Shown here piece by piece: positions 16,566 to 24,587 of a stretch of 46,427 nt of DNA. Each line of letters opens with the position of its first letter. The stretch's first letter is position 1. The stretch comes from Xanthobacteraceae bacterium (GTDB lineage Bacteria; Pseudomonadota; Alphaproteobacteria; Rhizobiales; Xanthobacteraceae): the NCBI GenBank assembly GCA_030037645.1, contig JASHQI010000153.1, positions 1-46,427 of the forward strand. The letters run 5' to 3'. Both the position numbers and the translations under genes were made by a program. A model generated the notes under the pieces. The model did no database searches. It was not told the origin of the DNA and saw only the letters and a list, made by a program, of their open reading frames with translations.

Positions 16566-16718
16566 ATGAACGACAATCAGGAAGAGACCGACGCAGAGCT
16601 TCTTGCCTACGATGTTTCCGACGAGGCGCTGGAGGTCGCAGCAAGTGTACCGAAGGACACCATCATGACGCTGCCCGGCGGCCTGAGCGTCAACGTCATG
16701 TGCTGCAACGGCGATTAA
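16566..16718 (+). CDS. Short peptide resembling a RiPP precursor (leader plus Cys core)
   Basis: 50-aa peptide with AAGGA (16552-16556) 9 nt before the ATG, so translation is likely. Residues 1-30 are acidic and leader-like, with 'YDVSDEALEVAA'. Residues 34-50 are small and hydrophobic and end in 'GLSVNVMCCNGD' (Cys46, Cys47). I recall a family of short rhizobial peptides with the same V-S-D-E-A-L-E leader and a T-G-L-S-V-C tail, usually annotated only as hypothetical. Leader plus Cys-rich core suggests a ribosomally made, modified peptide, but no modification enzyme or exporter is in the window. Function is not known. Confidence 0.65.
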   Translation: MNDNQEETDAELLAYDVSDEALEVAASVPKDTIMTLPGGLSVNVMCCNGD

Positions 16719-17150
16719 AGGCCTGCTGCCGACTACTCCGATGGCCGGCGACTGCCGCATACGAGGCCTGCGCTGCACGACGTTTCGACTCGTCGGCGGC
16801 GGAGAGCCGGTTTATGCGCCGATTCGAGCTGCGGATGACGTCCCTCTCCCGCTCGAATTCGTGCGATTTTCCTTCCCAGGCCCGCGCTCGTCGGCGTTGG
16901 CCAGCCCCCGCTCCCTGCTTGCCCGATCGGACTGGAGGAGGCGGACCTCACCCAGTTCGCAAGGCAGCTCAAGCCCCACGGTAGTGATCGTCTCTAAGCC
17001 GGCGCAGGCAAAAGCCATTAGTGTCCGCTGTGGCGGAACTATCGCGATAGGTGATTAGCCGCCTTAGGTGAAGCTAAATCTGCCATAGTCTTGGTTTCAA
17101 CTGTGTCGAAAGACGCGAAAAACTCCGGGTCAGGTGCCGGGAACTCGATA
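16719..17150. other. Intergenic stretch without a convincing gene
   Basis: Open frames here have no family signature, ribosome site or codon pattern like their neighbours, and I see no RNA structure. The last roughly 100 bp should hold the promoter of the DUF6894 / Crp-Fnr pair, though no clear -35/-10 was found. Confidence 0.5.
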
Positions 17151-17558
17151 ATGCCGATCTACACGTTCGATCTAAGAGACGGGACTGAGGGAGTGGAAGA
17201 CCGCATTGGCGCCGACCTGCCGGATCGCGACGCCGCGCTTCGCTATGCCCATGAGGTTGCCCTGGAACTGATGAGTTGCCGCGAGGCGAAGACGCGGTGC
17301 TGGCGCTTGGATGTTTACGAAGACCACGGGCCACGGATCATCGAGCTTCCGTTCGCCAGCATCGATCCGACCCTCGATCATCTCGATCCAAAATTAAGAA
17401 GGAGTTTGGCGAGCCTGTACGAGCGGCAACGATTGCTGAAGGAGGCGATCCATTCGGCGCGGTCGACGGTGCACGAGTCGCGAGCGCTGGTGGCGCGCTC
17501 GCGCGGCAAGCCGTACCTGGCGGTTCGTGCCGGTAAAAAAACGATACGGGATAACTAG
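17151..17558 (+). CDS. DUF6894-family protein with long C-terminal helical extension
   Basis: 135 aa, ATG at 17151. The N-terminal about 75 residues ('MPIYTFDLRDG ... DLPDRDAALRYAHEVALELM ... WRLDVYEDHGPRIIELPF') match the DUF6894 family of small rhizobial proteins of unknown function. The rest (about 80-135) is charged, helical and rich in Leu/Arg/Ser, unlike the usual short members, which end after the 'lpF' strand. The stop is 5 bp before the Crp/Fnr regulator start, so the two form an operon. Function is unknown. Confidence 0.75.
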   Translation: MPIYTFDLRDGTEGVEDRIGADLPDRDAALRYAHEVALELMSCREAKTRCWRLDVYEDHGPRIIELPFASIDPTLDHLDPKLRRSLASLYERQRLLKEAIHSARSTVHESRALVARSRGKPYLAVRAGKKTIRDN

Positions 17559-17563
17559 AAGTC

Positions 17564-18334
17564 ATGACGATGCAGCCGTCAGACCAAAATTTGTTCTTGA
17601 GCGTGCTTCCCGCACCGGAATCTGCGTTGCTGCAGTCTCACTTGACGGCATGTGAGCTGCGCGTCGGCGATTGCCTGCATTACATCGGCGAACCGATCGA
17701 CGATGTCATTTTCCCCCATTCGGGTCTGGTGGCGTTGACCATCCCGCAGCGCGATGATGCCGGACCCGGAGTCATCTTGATCGGCCGGGATGGCATTGTC
17801 GGCGGATTCGCGGCTACGGCGTCGGCCCCTGCGACTTGCGATGCTGAAGTTCACATCCCCGGCCAAGCCTCGCGAATGCCCGCATCGGTCTTTCGCGATC
17901 TATTGGACCAGTATCCTATCATTCGCCGCATCGCGGCGCGTTTCGACACGGCCATGATGGCGCAGGCGCAGCAGACGGTGCTGTGCAACGCCGCTCATGC
18001 CGTCGAGGCGCGTATTTGCCGTTGGCTTCTGGAAATCCAGGATCGCTGCGGCAGCAGCAAGGTGCCGCTGACGCAAAGCACGCTGGCGCACATGCTCGGC
18101 GTTCGCCGGACGACGGTCACCCTGGTGGCCGGGAGACTGGAGGCCAGGGGTGTGCTGAATTGCCGGCGCGGTTATATGCAAATCACCAGTCACTCGGAGC
18201 TCGAGCGGCGCAGTTGCGGATGCTACAGTCATGTCAGAAGCTACATGGCGCAGCTATTCGACGCTCCCGGCGGAGGAAGCAGCGCAGGAATAAGCGCCGC
18301 AGCCCGCGTGCTTTCGGGCAAGCAAGCAGTCTGA
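17564..18334 (+). CDS. Crp/Fnr-family transcriptional regulator
   Basis: 256 aa. Residues about 20-150 form a cyclic-nucleotide-binding-like beta roll ('DVIFPHSGLVALTIPQ', 'LIGRDGIVGG'). The C-terminal helix-turn-helix lies about 170-215 ('LTQSTLAHMLGVRRTTVTLVAGRLE', then 'GVLNCRRGYMQI'). No Fnr-type N-terminal Cys cluster is present, so direct oxygen sensing by 4Fe-4S is unlikely. The protein ends with 'ERRSCGCY' plus a low-complexity tail. An ATG two codons further in is an alternative start. It is paired with the DUF6894 gene, 5 bp upstream. The effector is unknown. Confidence 0.9.
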   Translation: MTMQPSDQNLFLSVLPAPESALLQSHLTACELRVGDCLHYIGEPIDDVIFPHSGLVALTIPQRDDAGPGVILIGRDGIVGGFAATASAPATCDAEVHIPGQASRMPASVFRDLLDQYPIIRRIAARFDTAMMAQAQQTVLCNAAHAVEARICRWLLEIQDRCGSSKVPLTQSTLAHMLGVRRTTVTLVAGRLEARGVLNCRRGYMQITSHSELERRSCGCYSHVRSYMAQLFDAPGGGSSAGISAAARVLSGKQAV

Positions 18335-18556
18335 GGGCGCACCGAAGGACGAGTCGAAGGATCGCGAAGCCCATTATTCCGTCGCCTCGCCTAATGGTAG
18401 TTTTCTATTTGCTCAGCTTGCCCTGCAACCAGCCATTGCCGGCCGCTCTCCAAGCCAGTAAACGGAACCAGTCCGCCGTAAAATGGTCACGTCGCGGCGT
18501 AACGGGTTTGGAGCTTATAGGGAGACTGTTGAGCCCAGCCGGGAAAGCGAACACCG

Positions 18557-19468
18557 ATGGTACGGCGTCGATTCATTGAAACAACGACGTCGCGGCTCGC
18601 CATCTGGGCTCGTCGCGTCGCGCTGTTTTCGCTGGTTGCTACCTTCGTCGCCATCATTGTCGTGCGCTCCGGTGCGCTGGATATCGTGCCGGCGCTGTCG
18701 ACGCTGGCCGGCGCGCTGGTGCTCGCGATCGTCGCGATCCTGCTCGCGTTTGGCGCCGGGATCGCGATTTGGTTCGAGGGTATTGGCGGCGCTCGGGAAG
18801 CGGCCACGGCGCTGCTCATCGGTTTCGCGCTGATTGGCTATCCGCTCTACCTCGGCATCAGCACCTATCATCTGCCGGCGATCTACGACATCGCCACCGA
18901 CCCGATCGATCCGCCGCAATTCAGCGCGATCGCCCGATTGCGGCCGCGCGACGCCAATCCTATCGCCTATGAGGGTCTTTACGCGGCGGAGCAACAGGAG
19001 GCGGCTTATTCTGACATCGAGCCAGACGATACCGATTCCTCGCCACAGGAGGCCTACAACGCCGCCATGAAGGTCATCGCCAAGAGGAAATGGCGCGTCG
19101 TCGACGCGCGGCCACCGCAGTCGGCACAACCGCCGTTGCCGCATCTGGTGGACGCGCGTACGCCAATGACGGCTGCGGAGCGCGACGGCGTGATCGAGGC
19201 GGTGGCACGTACACCCATCCTTGGCTTCCTTGACGACGTGGTGGTGCGGGTCCGCGCCACGGCGGACGGCTCGCGCATTGACGTGCGTTCAGCCTCGCGT
19301 TATGGCCGCCGTGATTTCGGCACCAATGCCGCGCGCGTGCGCAATCTCATCGCGGACATCGACACGGTGCTGGCGACGCCGGTGCCCGAGCCGGTGCCGC
19401 AGAAGAAGCCGCCGCCTGCCGCCAAACCCGCTCAGCCGGTCGGCAAGCGCGCATCCGCCAAGCGATAA
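18557..19468 (+). CDS. DUF1499 membrane protein
   Basis: 303 aa. Three hydrophobic segments lie in the first 90 residues (about 18-40, 44-66, 70-90), followed by a soluble DUF1499 domain ('SPQEAYNAAMKVIAKRKWRVV' ... 'VRVRATADGSRIDVRSASRYGRRDFGTNAARVRNLI'). The C-terminus is Pro/Lys-rich. Function of the family is not established. The last 37 bp overlap the end of the convergent MBL-fold gene. Confidence 0.85.
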   Translation: MVRRRFIETTTSRLAIWARRVALFSLVATFVAIIVVRSGALDIVPALSTLAGALVLAIVAILLAFGAGIAIWFEGIGGAREAATALLIGFALIGYPLYLGISTYHLPAIYDIATDPIDPPQFSAIARLRPRDANPIAYEGLYAAEQQEAAYSDIEPDDTDSSPQEAYNAAMKVIAKRKWRVVDARPPQSAQPPLPHLVDARTPMTAAERDGVIEAVARTPILGFLDDVVVRVRATADGSRIDVRSASRYGRRDFGTNAARVRNLIADIDTVLATPVPEPVPQKKPPPAAKPAQPVGKRASAKR

Positions 19469-20364
19469 ATGCCGCCGATCGACGGCGGTTCTTCGGTCCT
19501 GACGATGCCGCGCGCGACCAGGTCCTCAAGATGCGCCAGCACCGAGAGCGAGGCGGCTCCGACCAAGCGTGGATCGAGCCCGATATAGATGGCCTTGACT
19601 AAGGTCGGGATATCGGTCTCGCCTTTGGCCAAGCGGTGCAGGATCGATGCTTCACGTCCCTGGCGGTGGTGAATGCAGGACTGCACGAAACGCGGCGCAT
19701 CGCGCACTGGCGCGCCATGGCCCGGCAGATAGATCGGCTCTTTGCGGCGCCCGAGCTTTTGCAGGGAGGCCATGTAGTCGCTCATGGCGCCATCGGGGGG
19801 CGCGACAATGGTCGTCGACCACGCCATAACGTGATCGCCCGAGAACAACAGGTCTGATTCAGGCAATGCATAGGCCATATGGTTGGCGGTGTGCCCGGGC
19901 GTCGTCACCGCTTCCATCGTCCAGCCGTCGCCGCTGACGACGTCACCGTCGGCGAGGGCGACGTCGGGACGAAAATCCATGTCTGCGCTCGCATCGAGCC
20001 GGCGCGTTTCGCCGATGTGCAGCGGCCGTGCCGGGCGATGCGGGCCCTCGGCATAAACCGCTGCCCCGGTCGCGGCCTTGACCCTGGGGACCGCCGGCGA
20101 GTGGTCGCGATGCGTATGCGTGACAAGAATGTGCGTCACGGTTTCGCCGCGCACCGCGTCAAGGAGCGCCCCGATATGCGCATCGTCGGCAGGACCGGGA
20201 TCGAGAATCGCGACATTGCCGCGGCCGATGATGTAGCTGACCGTTCCCTTGAAGGTGAATGGTCCGGGATTGTTGGCGACGATCGCGCGCACGCGCGGCG
20301 CCACCTCCTGCGCGCGGCCCGGTATGAGATCGAAGCTTTTGTCGAACGGGATGTCGTCGATCAT
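19432..20364 (-). CDS. MBL-fold metallo-hydrolase (LACTB2-like)
   Basis: 310 aa, cytoplasmic metallo-beta-lactamase-fold hydrolase. The metal motif HTHRDH (His83, His85, Asp87, His88) and later 'TPGHTANHM', 'FSGDHVM' and 'LPGHG' give the usual two-metal site. The C-terminal winged-helix-like part ('LSVLAHLEDLVARGIV') fits the LACTB2/glyoxalase-II-like group, which act on RNA or thioesters. The substrate is not clear here. It follows a methyltransferase gene by 8 bp. Its 3' end overlaps the convergent DUF1499 gene by 37 bp. Confidence 0.9.
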   Translation of the reverse strand: MIDDIPFDKSFDLIPGRAQEVAPRVRAIVANNPGPFTFKGTVSYIIGRGNVAILDPGPADDAHIGALLDAVRGETVTHILVTHTHRDHSPAVPRVKAATGAAVYAEGPHRPARPLHIGETRRLDASADMDFRPDVALADGDVVSGDGWTMEAVTTPGHTANHMAYALPESDLLFSGDHVMAWSTTIVAPPDGAMSDYMASLQKLGRRKEPIYLPGHGAPVRDAPRFVQSCIHHRQGREASILHRLAKGETDIPTLVKAIYIGLDPRLVGAASLSVLAHLEDLVARGIVRTEEPPSIGGIYRLADARLPTG

Positions 20365-20372
20365 GCGGGAAG

Positions 20373-21002
20373 CTACGAACCTTGCTTGCGCAGCCAGAGC
20401 TCGAACCCCAACGGGTCCAAGCGGATGTCACCTTGCCTGAATTCGGACTGCGACACCAATTCCGCAAGGCCCTCTCTGGTATAGGCGCGTTTCTTGAGCA
20501 TGGTGTTGAAGATCCACTTGATGATCATGGCATTAAGCGTGCCTCGGCCGCTGACATAATCGCTTACCGCCGCCTTTGAGAAGTCCTTGCGCAAATCGAT
20601 GATAAGAGCGGTACCGCCGAGCTTGAGCACGCGGCGCATCTCATTGAGCGCCGCCAGCGGCTGCGTGAAATTCTTAAAGGCCGCACGGCAGACGATGAAG
20701 TCGAACTGGTCCGCCGGAAACGGCAGGTCGGCGGCGTCACCCTGCTCGAAATCGATATGCAATCCGGCCTTGCGCGCGTTCTCGGCGGCAATACCCACGA
20801 AGGATCGGCTGATGTCGAGCCCGGTGAGGCGGCAGCCGCTGAGCTTCACCAGTTCGATGGCCAGATAGCCGGGCCCAGGCGCAATCTCGAGGACCCGGGA
20901 AACGCCGCTCAAATGCGCGCCAATGCGGCGTGCCGTGCGCTGAAATTCATCCGCATCGTTCGCCGTCTGACGTGCGTACCACTTGGCGCTGAATCCTTCC
21001 AT
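20373..21002 (-). CDS. Class I SAM-dependent methyltransferase
   Basis: 209 aa from the ATG at 21002; a GTG two codons upstream is also possible. Rossmann-fold motif I is 'VLEIAPGPGYLAIEL', followed by the acidic 'LTGLDIS' and 'GDAADLPFPADQFDFIVCRAAFKNF', typical of the methyltransferase type 11/25 group. The acceptor is unknown. It is in an operon with the MBL-fold hydrolase (8 bp apart). No signal peptide. Confidence 0.88.
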   Translation of the reverse strand: MEGFSAKWYARQTANDADEFQRTARRIGAHLSGVSRVLEIAPGPGYLAIELVKLSGCRLTGLDISRSFVGIAAENARKAGLHIDFEQGDAADLPFPADQFDFIVCRAAFKNFTQPLAALNEMRRVLKLGGTALIIDLRKDFSKAAVSDYVSGRGTLNAMIIKWIFNTMLKKRAYTREGLAELVSQSEFRQGDIRLDPLGFELWLRKQGS

Positions 21003-21130
21003 TTGCACGCTCTTTTGCCCTTCGGCGCTTTATTGGAACCTGACTTGTGCTCTTTCCTCCATGTATGAGTCCGAGGAAGCAAGAGCGAGTTAAGGCAGGC
21101 TGCCATAAGATCTGGGAACTATTGGGACCG

Positions 21131-21172
21131 CAAAAATAATGGAGCCCCGGTGCCGGGATCTCCGGGGCTCCA
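21131..21172 (-). terminator. Rho-independent terminator for the ffs-dnaX-ybaB-recR strand
   Basis: On the minus strand an 11-bp perfect stem (arms 21162-21172 and 21140-21150) is followed by ATTATTTTTG. It lies about 250 bp beyond the recR stop and before the methyltransferase gene, so it can separate the two minus-strand transcripts. Confidence 0.8.
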
Positions 21173-21419
21173 GCAATCTCATCAACACGAACCGTGAGAC
21201 CGAGATCGCGCCCAACTCTCATGCAAACGGCGGGCCAACTTCGGAACGTGGCAAAGAAACGACGCCACAGCCAATGGTTCCACCCGCGCCGATGGCCCCT
21301 GGTCGCGGAGCGGACGTGCGCTGGCTGTTTTGTGGGCAGTGAAGCAAGACGAGTTGGCGAAATGGCGAACGGCCGATATCACAACTTGCGCTCTTTGCCT
21401 TTCTCTCGCATCCGCCGTC
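21173..21419. other. recR 3' region, no gene seen
   Basis: About 250 bp between recR and its terminator. Short open frames on both strands have no recognisable family or ribosome site. It may be a long 3' untranslated region. Confidence 0.4.
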
Positions 21420-22025
21420 TCAAAACGGCGTTCGGCTACGGATAGCGGCGGCCAGCGTTCCCTCGTCGAGGTAATCCAACTCGCCGCCGACCGGCACGCC
21501 ATGCGCAAGCCGTGTCACTTTCACCTTGGCATCTTGCAAGAGGTCGGTGATGTAGTGTGCGGTGCTTTGGCCGTCGACGGTGGCGTTGAGCGCCAAAATG
21601 ATCTCGGTCAGTGCAGCGTCGTGTGCGCGCTTGACCAGCGCGTCGATGCTCAGGTCGTCTGGCCCGATACCGTCAAGCGGAGAGAGGGTGCCGCCGAGCA
21701 CGTGATAGCGCGCGTTGATGGCGCGTGCGCGTTCCAGCGCCCACAGATCGGCGACATCGGCCACGACGACGATGGCCGAAGGATCGCGTCGTGCGTCGGT
21801 GCAGATCGCGCATGGATTTTGCGTATCGATATTGCCGCAAACACGACACACCTCAATCTTCTCGATGGCGGTCTGCAGCGCTGCGGCAAGCGGCGCCATC
21901 ACCAGTTCGCGTTTCTTGATCAGGAACAGTGCCGCGCGCCGCGCCGAGCGCGGGCCGAGCCCGGGCAGGCGAGCCAGGAGCTGGATCAGGCGCTCGATCT
22001 CGGGCCCGGCGGCGACGCTGGGCAT
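21420..22025 (-). CDS. recR: Recombination protein RecR
   Basis: 201 aa, from the ATG at 22025 with a strong GGGAGGGGG upstream; the frame extends 15 codons further but RecR proteins are about 200 aa. Works with RecF/RecO to load RecA at gapped DNA. The N-terminal helix-hairpin-helix ('[19 protein letters not shown]') is followed by the zinc site Cys60, Cys63, Cys72 and Cys75, then a Toprim domain ('[16 protein letters not shown]', '[19 protein letters not shown]'). Last gene of the dnaX-ybaB-recR cluster. Confidence 0.96.
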   Translation of the reverse strand: MPSVAAGPEIERLIQLLARLPGLGPRSARRAALFLIKKRELVMAPLAAALQTAIEKIEVCRVCGNIDTQNPCAICTDARRDPSAIVVVADVADLWALERARAINARYHVLGGTLSPLDGIGPDDLSIDALVKRAHDAALTEIILALNATVDGQSTAHYITDLLQDAKVKVTRLAHGVPVGGELDYLDEGTLAAAIRSRTPF

Positions 22026-22119
22026 GGTTATGCCCCCTCCCATTGCGGGCACGGGTTGGCGTGAGGACAAGGCCCCCTTCGGCGCCAGTCGCGCATCGCT
22101 GAAATTCCGTAGGATGGCA

Positions 22120-22440
22120 TCAAAACAGCTTCAGCCCCGGCGGCAGCGGCAGACCTCCGCTCAGCGCCTGCATTTTGTCCTGCAGCAACGTTTCGAGCTT
22201 CCGCCGCGCCTCAGCGTGCGCGGCGACGATCAGGTCTTCCAGGATCTCCTTCTGGTCGGGCTTGAACAGCGAATCGTCAATGCGGACGCTTTTCAGCTCT
22301 CCCTTGCCCGAAAGCGTCACGCCGACCAAGCCGCCGCCGGCCACCCCCTCGACTTCCATGCGATCGAGCTCGGCCTGCATCGCTTCCATTTTCGATTTCA
22401 GCTCGGCGGCCTGCTTCATCAGGCCGAGAAAATCAGCCAT
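22120..22440 (-). CDS. ybaB: YbaB/EbfC nucleoid-associated protein
   Basis: 106 aa. Small DNA-binding dimer that often sits between dnaX and recR. '[26 protein letters not shown]' and '[21 protein letters not shown]' are typical. AGGA lies 8 nt before the ATG. Spacing to dnaX (about 107 bp) and recR (about 95 bp) is consistent with one transcript. Confidence 0.95.
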   Translation of the reverse strand: MADFLGLMKQAAELKSKMEAMQAELDRMEVEGVAGGGLVGVTLSGKGELKSVRIDDSLFKPDQKEILEDLIVAAHAEARRKLETLLQDKMQALSGGLPLPPGLKLF

Positions 22441-22547
22441 CGCACGTCCTGTTCATTCCAAATCATGACATAGGCGGTGTGTTCGAGGACTCCGGATCTG
22501 CGGTACACCACGGCGCGCCGCTGCGTATCAAAAAAGCGGGATTCGAT

Positions 22548-24356
22548 TTATCGCTCGTCATCCGCATCATCATCTTCGCCGGGCGGTGGCTCCGGCATCT
22601 CCGGATTGGCCGCCGGCGCATCATATGGCGCGTCGTCCAGCGCCGCTGCCGCGCCCGCGGGCGGGCGCACATCGACGATTTCCGCGCCGGGAAATCGCGC
22701 CAGAACGGCCTGCACCAGCGGATCGCCGCACACGTCGTTTTTCAAATCCGCCTTGCGTTTCTCGGCCTGCGTGCGCAGTGACGGCGCGCCCGGGTCGGCG
22801 GAGACCACGACCATCCAGCGTCGACCGGTCCAATCGCCGAGCTTTTTCGACAGTTCACCGACCAGCGTCTTGGCGGCACTGGGTTCAAGGCCGATCTCGA
22901 GCCGGCCGTCTTCAAAACGGACCAGACGCACGTCCCGTTCGAGTGCGCTCTTGATCGTCAGGTCGCGCTTGTCTGCGGCGAGTGCGATGAGATCTGCGAA
23001 GCTGCGCAACGCTCGCGCCGGGACGCTGTCGGTGGGCTGGGCGACAGGTTCGATCGCAGGCGCGGCCGAGGTGGCCGGGCCGCTGTGGCCGCGCACACCG
23101 CGCGGCGCCTCCGAACGGACCGGCATCTCGGCTCGCGACGGCGAGCTTGCTTCCGTCGCCGCACCCGAGCCATTGCCGCGCACCGTGCTGTCCAGCGAGC
23201 GAATCACCTCGTCGGGTGTCGGCAGATCGGCAGCATAGGCGATGCGGACCAGGACCATCTCGGCGGCGGCAAGCGGCCGGCCGGCGGCCTCGACCTCGCC
23301 GATACCTTTGAGCAGCATCTGCCAGGTGCGCGCCAATACGCGCATCGACAGTTTTGTCGCAAAGGCGCGGCCGCGCAGGCGCTCGGTCTCGCTGAGCGAA
23401 ACGTCCTCGGCCGCCGCCGGCACGACCTTTACCCGTGTCACGAAATGCGTGAACTCGGCGAGGTCACCGAGCACCATGGCGGGATCGGCTCCGGTGTCGT
23501 ACTGGTCGTGCAATTCGGCCAAGGCGCACGCGGTATCGGCGCGCATGAGCGCATCGAACAGGTCGATCACCCTGCCGCGATCGGCAAGACCGAGCATCTG
23601 TCGCACGTCTTGCGCGCGCACCGGGCCTGCTGCATGCGCGATCGCCTGATCGAACAGAGAGAGCGCATCGCGCACCGAGCCTTCCGCGGCGCGCGCGATC
23701 AGCGCCAGTGCATCGGGCTCGGCGGTGATAGTTTCCTTGCTGGCGATGCCTTGCAGATGCTTGACCAAAAGTGTCGCATCCACACGCCGCAAATCGAAAC
23801 GCTGACAGCGCGACAGAACGGTGATCGGCACTTTGCGGATCTCTGTAGTCGCGAACACGAATTTGGCATGCGCCGGCGGCTCCTCAAGCGTCTTGAGCAG
23901 CGCATTGAAGGCCTGCGGCGTCAGCATGTGCACTTCGTCGAGAATATAGACCTTGTAGCGGGCGCTCACCGGCGCATAGCGAATAGCGTCGTTGATCGCC
24001 CGCACGTCGTCGACGCCGTTATGCGAAGCGGCATCCATCTCGATGACGTCGAGGTGTCGGCTCTCCATGATGGCTTGGCAATGCAGGCCGAGCACCGGCA
24101 ATTTGACCGTAGGGCCGGTGATCGAGCCGTCAGGCAGCTCGTAATTGAGCGCCCTCGCCAAAATTCGCGCTGTGGTGGTCTTGCCGACGCCGCGCACGCC
24201 GGTCAGGATCCAAGCTTGCGGGATGCGGCCGGCCTCGAAGGCGTTCGAGATCGTGCGCACCATCGCGTCCTGGCCGATCAGATCGTCGAAAGTCGCCGGC
24301 CGGTATTTGCGCGCGAGCACGCGGTAGGATGCGATGGGTGTCGTAGCGTCGTTCAT
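22548..24356 (-). CDS. dnaX: DNA polymerase III subunit gamma/tau
   Basis: 602 aa clamp-loader ATPase of the replisome. Starts at the ATG 24354-24356 ('YRVLARKYRP'). P-loop GVRGVGKT at 53-60, 'VYILDEVHML' (Walker B / DEVH), sensor 'FVFATTEIRKVP' and arginine finger in 'LSRCQRFDLRRV'. The zinc-binding Cys module seen in E. coli DnaX is replaced by an alphaproteobacterial insert. The C-terminal half is Ala/Pro-rich and ends acidic. No clear frameshift site for a separate gamma product was seen. The start codon is only 4 nt from the SRP RNA 3' end. Confidence 0.96.
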   Translation of the reverse strand: MNDATTPIASYRVLARKYRPATFDDLIGQDAMVRTISNAFEAGRIPQAWILTGVRGVGKTTTARILARALNYELPDGSITGPTVKLPVLGLHCQAIMESRHLDVIEMDAASHNGVDDVRAINDAIRYAPVSARYKVYILDEVHMLTPQAFNALLKTLEEPPAHAKFVFATTEIRKVPITVLSRCQRFDLRRVDATLLVKHLQGIASKETITAEPDALALIARAAEGSVRDALSLFDQAIAHAAGPVRAQDVRQMLGLADRGRVIDLFDALMRADTACALAELHDQYDTGADPAMVLGDLAEFTHFVTRVKVVPAAAEDVSLSETERLRGRAFATKLSMRVLARTWQMLLKGIGEVEAAGRPLAAAEMVLVRIAYAADLPTPDEVIRSLDSTVRGNGSGAATEASSPSRAEMPVRSEAPRGVRGHSGPATSAAPAIEPVAQPTDSVPARALRSFADLIALAADKRDLTIKSALERDVRLVRFEDGRLEIGLEPSAAKTLVGELSKKLGDWTGRRWMVVVSADPGAPSLRTQAEKRKADLKNDVCGDPLVQAVLARFPGAEIVDVRPPAGAAAALDDAPYDAPAANPEMPEPPPGEDDDADDER

Positions 24357-24360
24357 TGTT

Positions 24361-24469
24361 GCCTGAGGTGGGAGGCTGACGAGCGACCCGAACCGCGCTC
24401 GTTAGGGCTGCTTCCTTCCGGACCTGACCCGGTTGGCGAGTGGCTCGTCCACCGCCAACCTCCCAGGCC
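24361..24469 (-). ncRNA. ffs: Signal recognition particle RNA, small (4.5S) type
   Basis: The minus strand carries the diagnostic SRP core: GGTCAGGTCCGGAAGGAAGC followed by AGCCC, which is the GGAA tetraloop hairpin and asymmetric loop that bind Ffh. The flanks pair to make the long rod (5' GGCCTGGGAGG with 3' CCTCCCACCTCAGGC). Ends are set by this pairing and are approximate. Length (about 109 nt) fits the bacterial small type. It lies directly before dnaX, a conserved alphaproteobacterial order. Confidence 0.95.
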
Positions 24470-24471
24470 TT

Positions 24472-24500
24472 TATATCGTCCGGGGACGCCGGGAAAGCAA
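24472..24500 (-). promoter_or_regulatory. Candidate promoter for ffs
   Basis: On the minus strand TTGCTT (24495-24500) and GATATA (24472-24477) are 17 nt apart and end 3 bp before the predicted RNA 5' end. An overlapping TATAAA (24470-24475) is a closer -10 but with 19-nt spacing. Both are partial matches to a housekeeping promoter. Confidence 0.4.
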
Positions 24501-24587
24501 GCGTGGCAACCCGGTGTATCCTTGGCAGAGCGTGATGGCAGATGCATGGGTTGCAAAATCCCGATGCGTTTCAATGCATAGCCGGCG

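Noticed and set aside
16741-17058. A 105-codon frame in the gap after the small peptide gene
   Set aside because: No ribosome site, no family pattern, low-complexity Ser/Arg composition.
21182-21508. A 108-codon minus-strand frame near the end of recR
   Set aside because: It overlaps recR in another frame and has no recognisable domain or ribosome site.
22840-22860. Run of five A in dnaX as a programmed frameshift site for a gamma product
   Set aside because: It reads TCG-AAA-AAG, lacks the full A-AAA-AAG heptamer, and lies near codon 500, too far downstream for a gamma-sized product.
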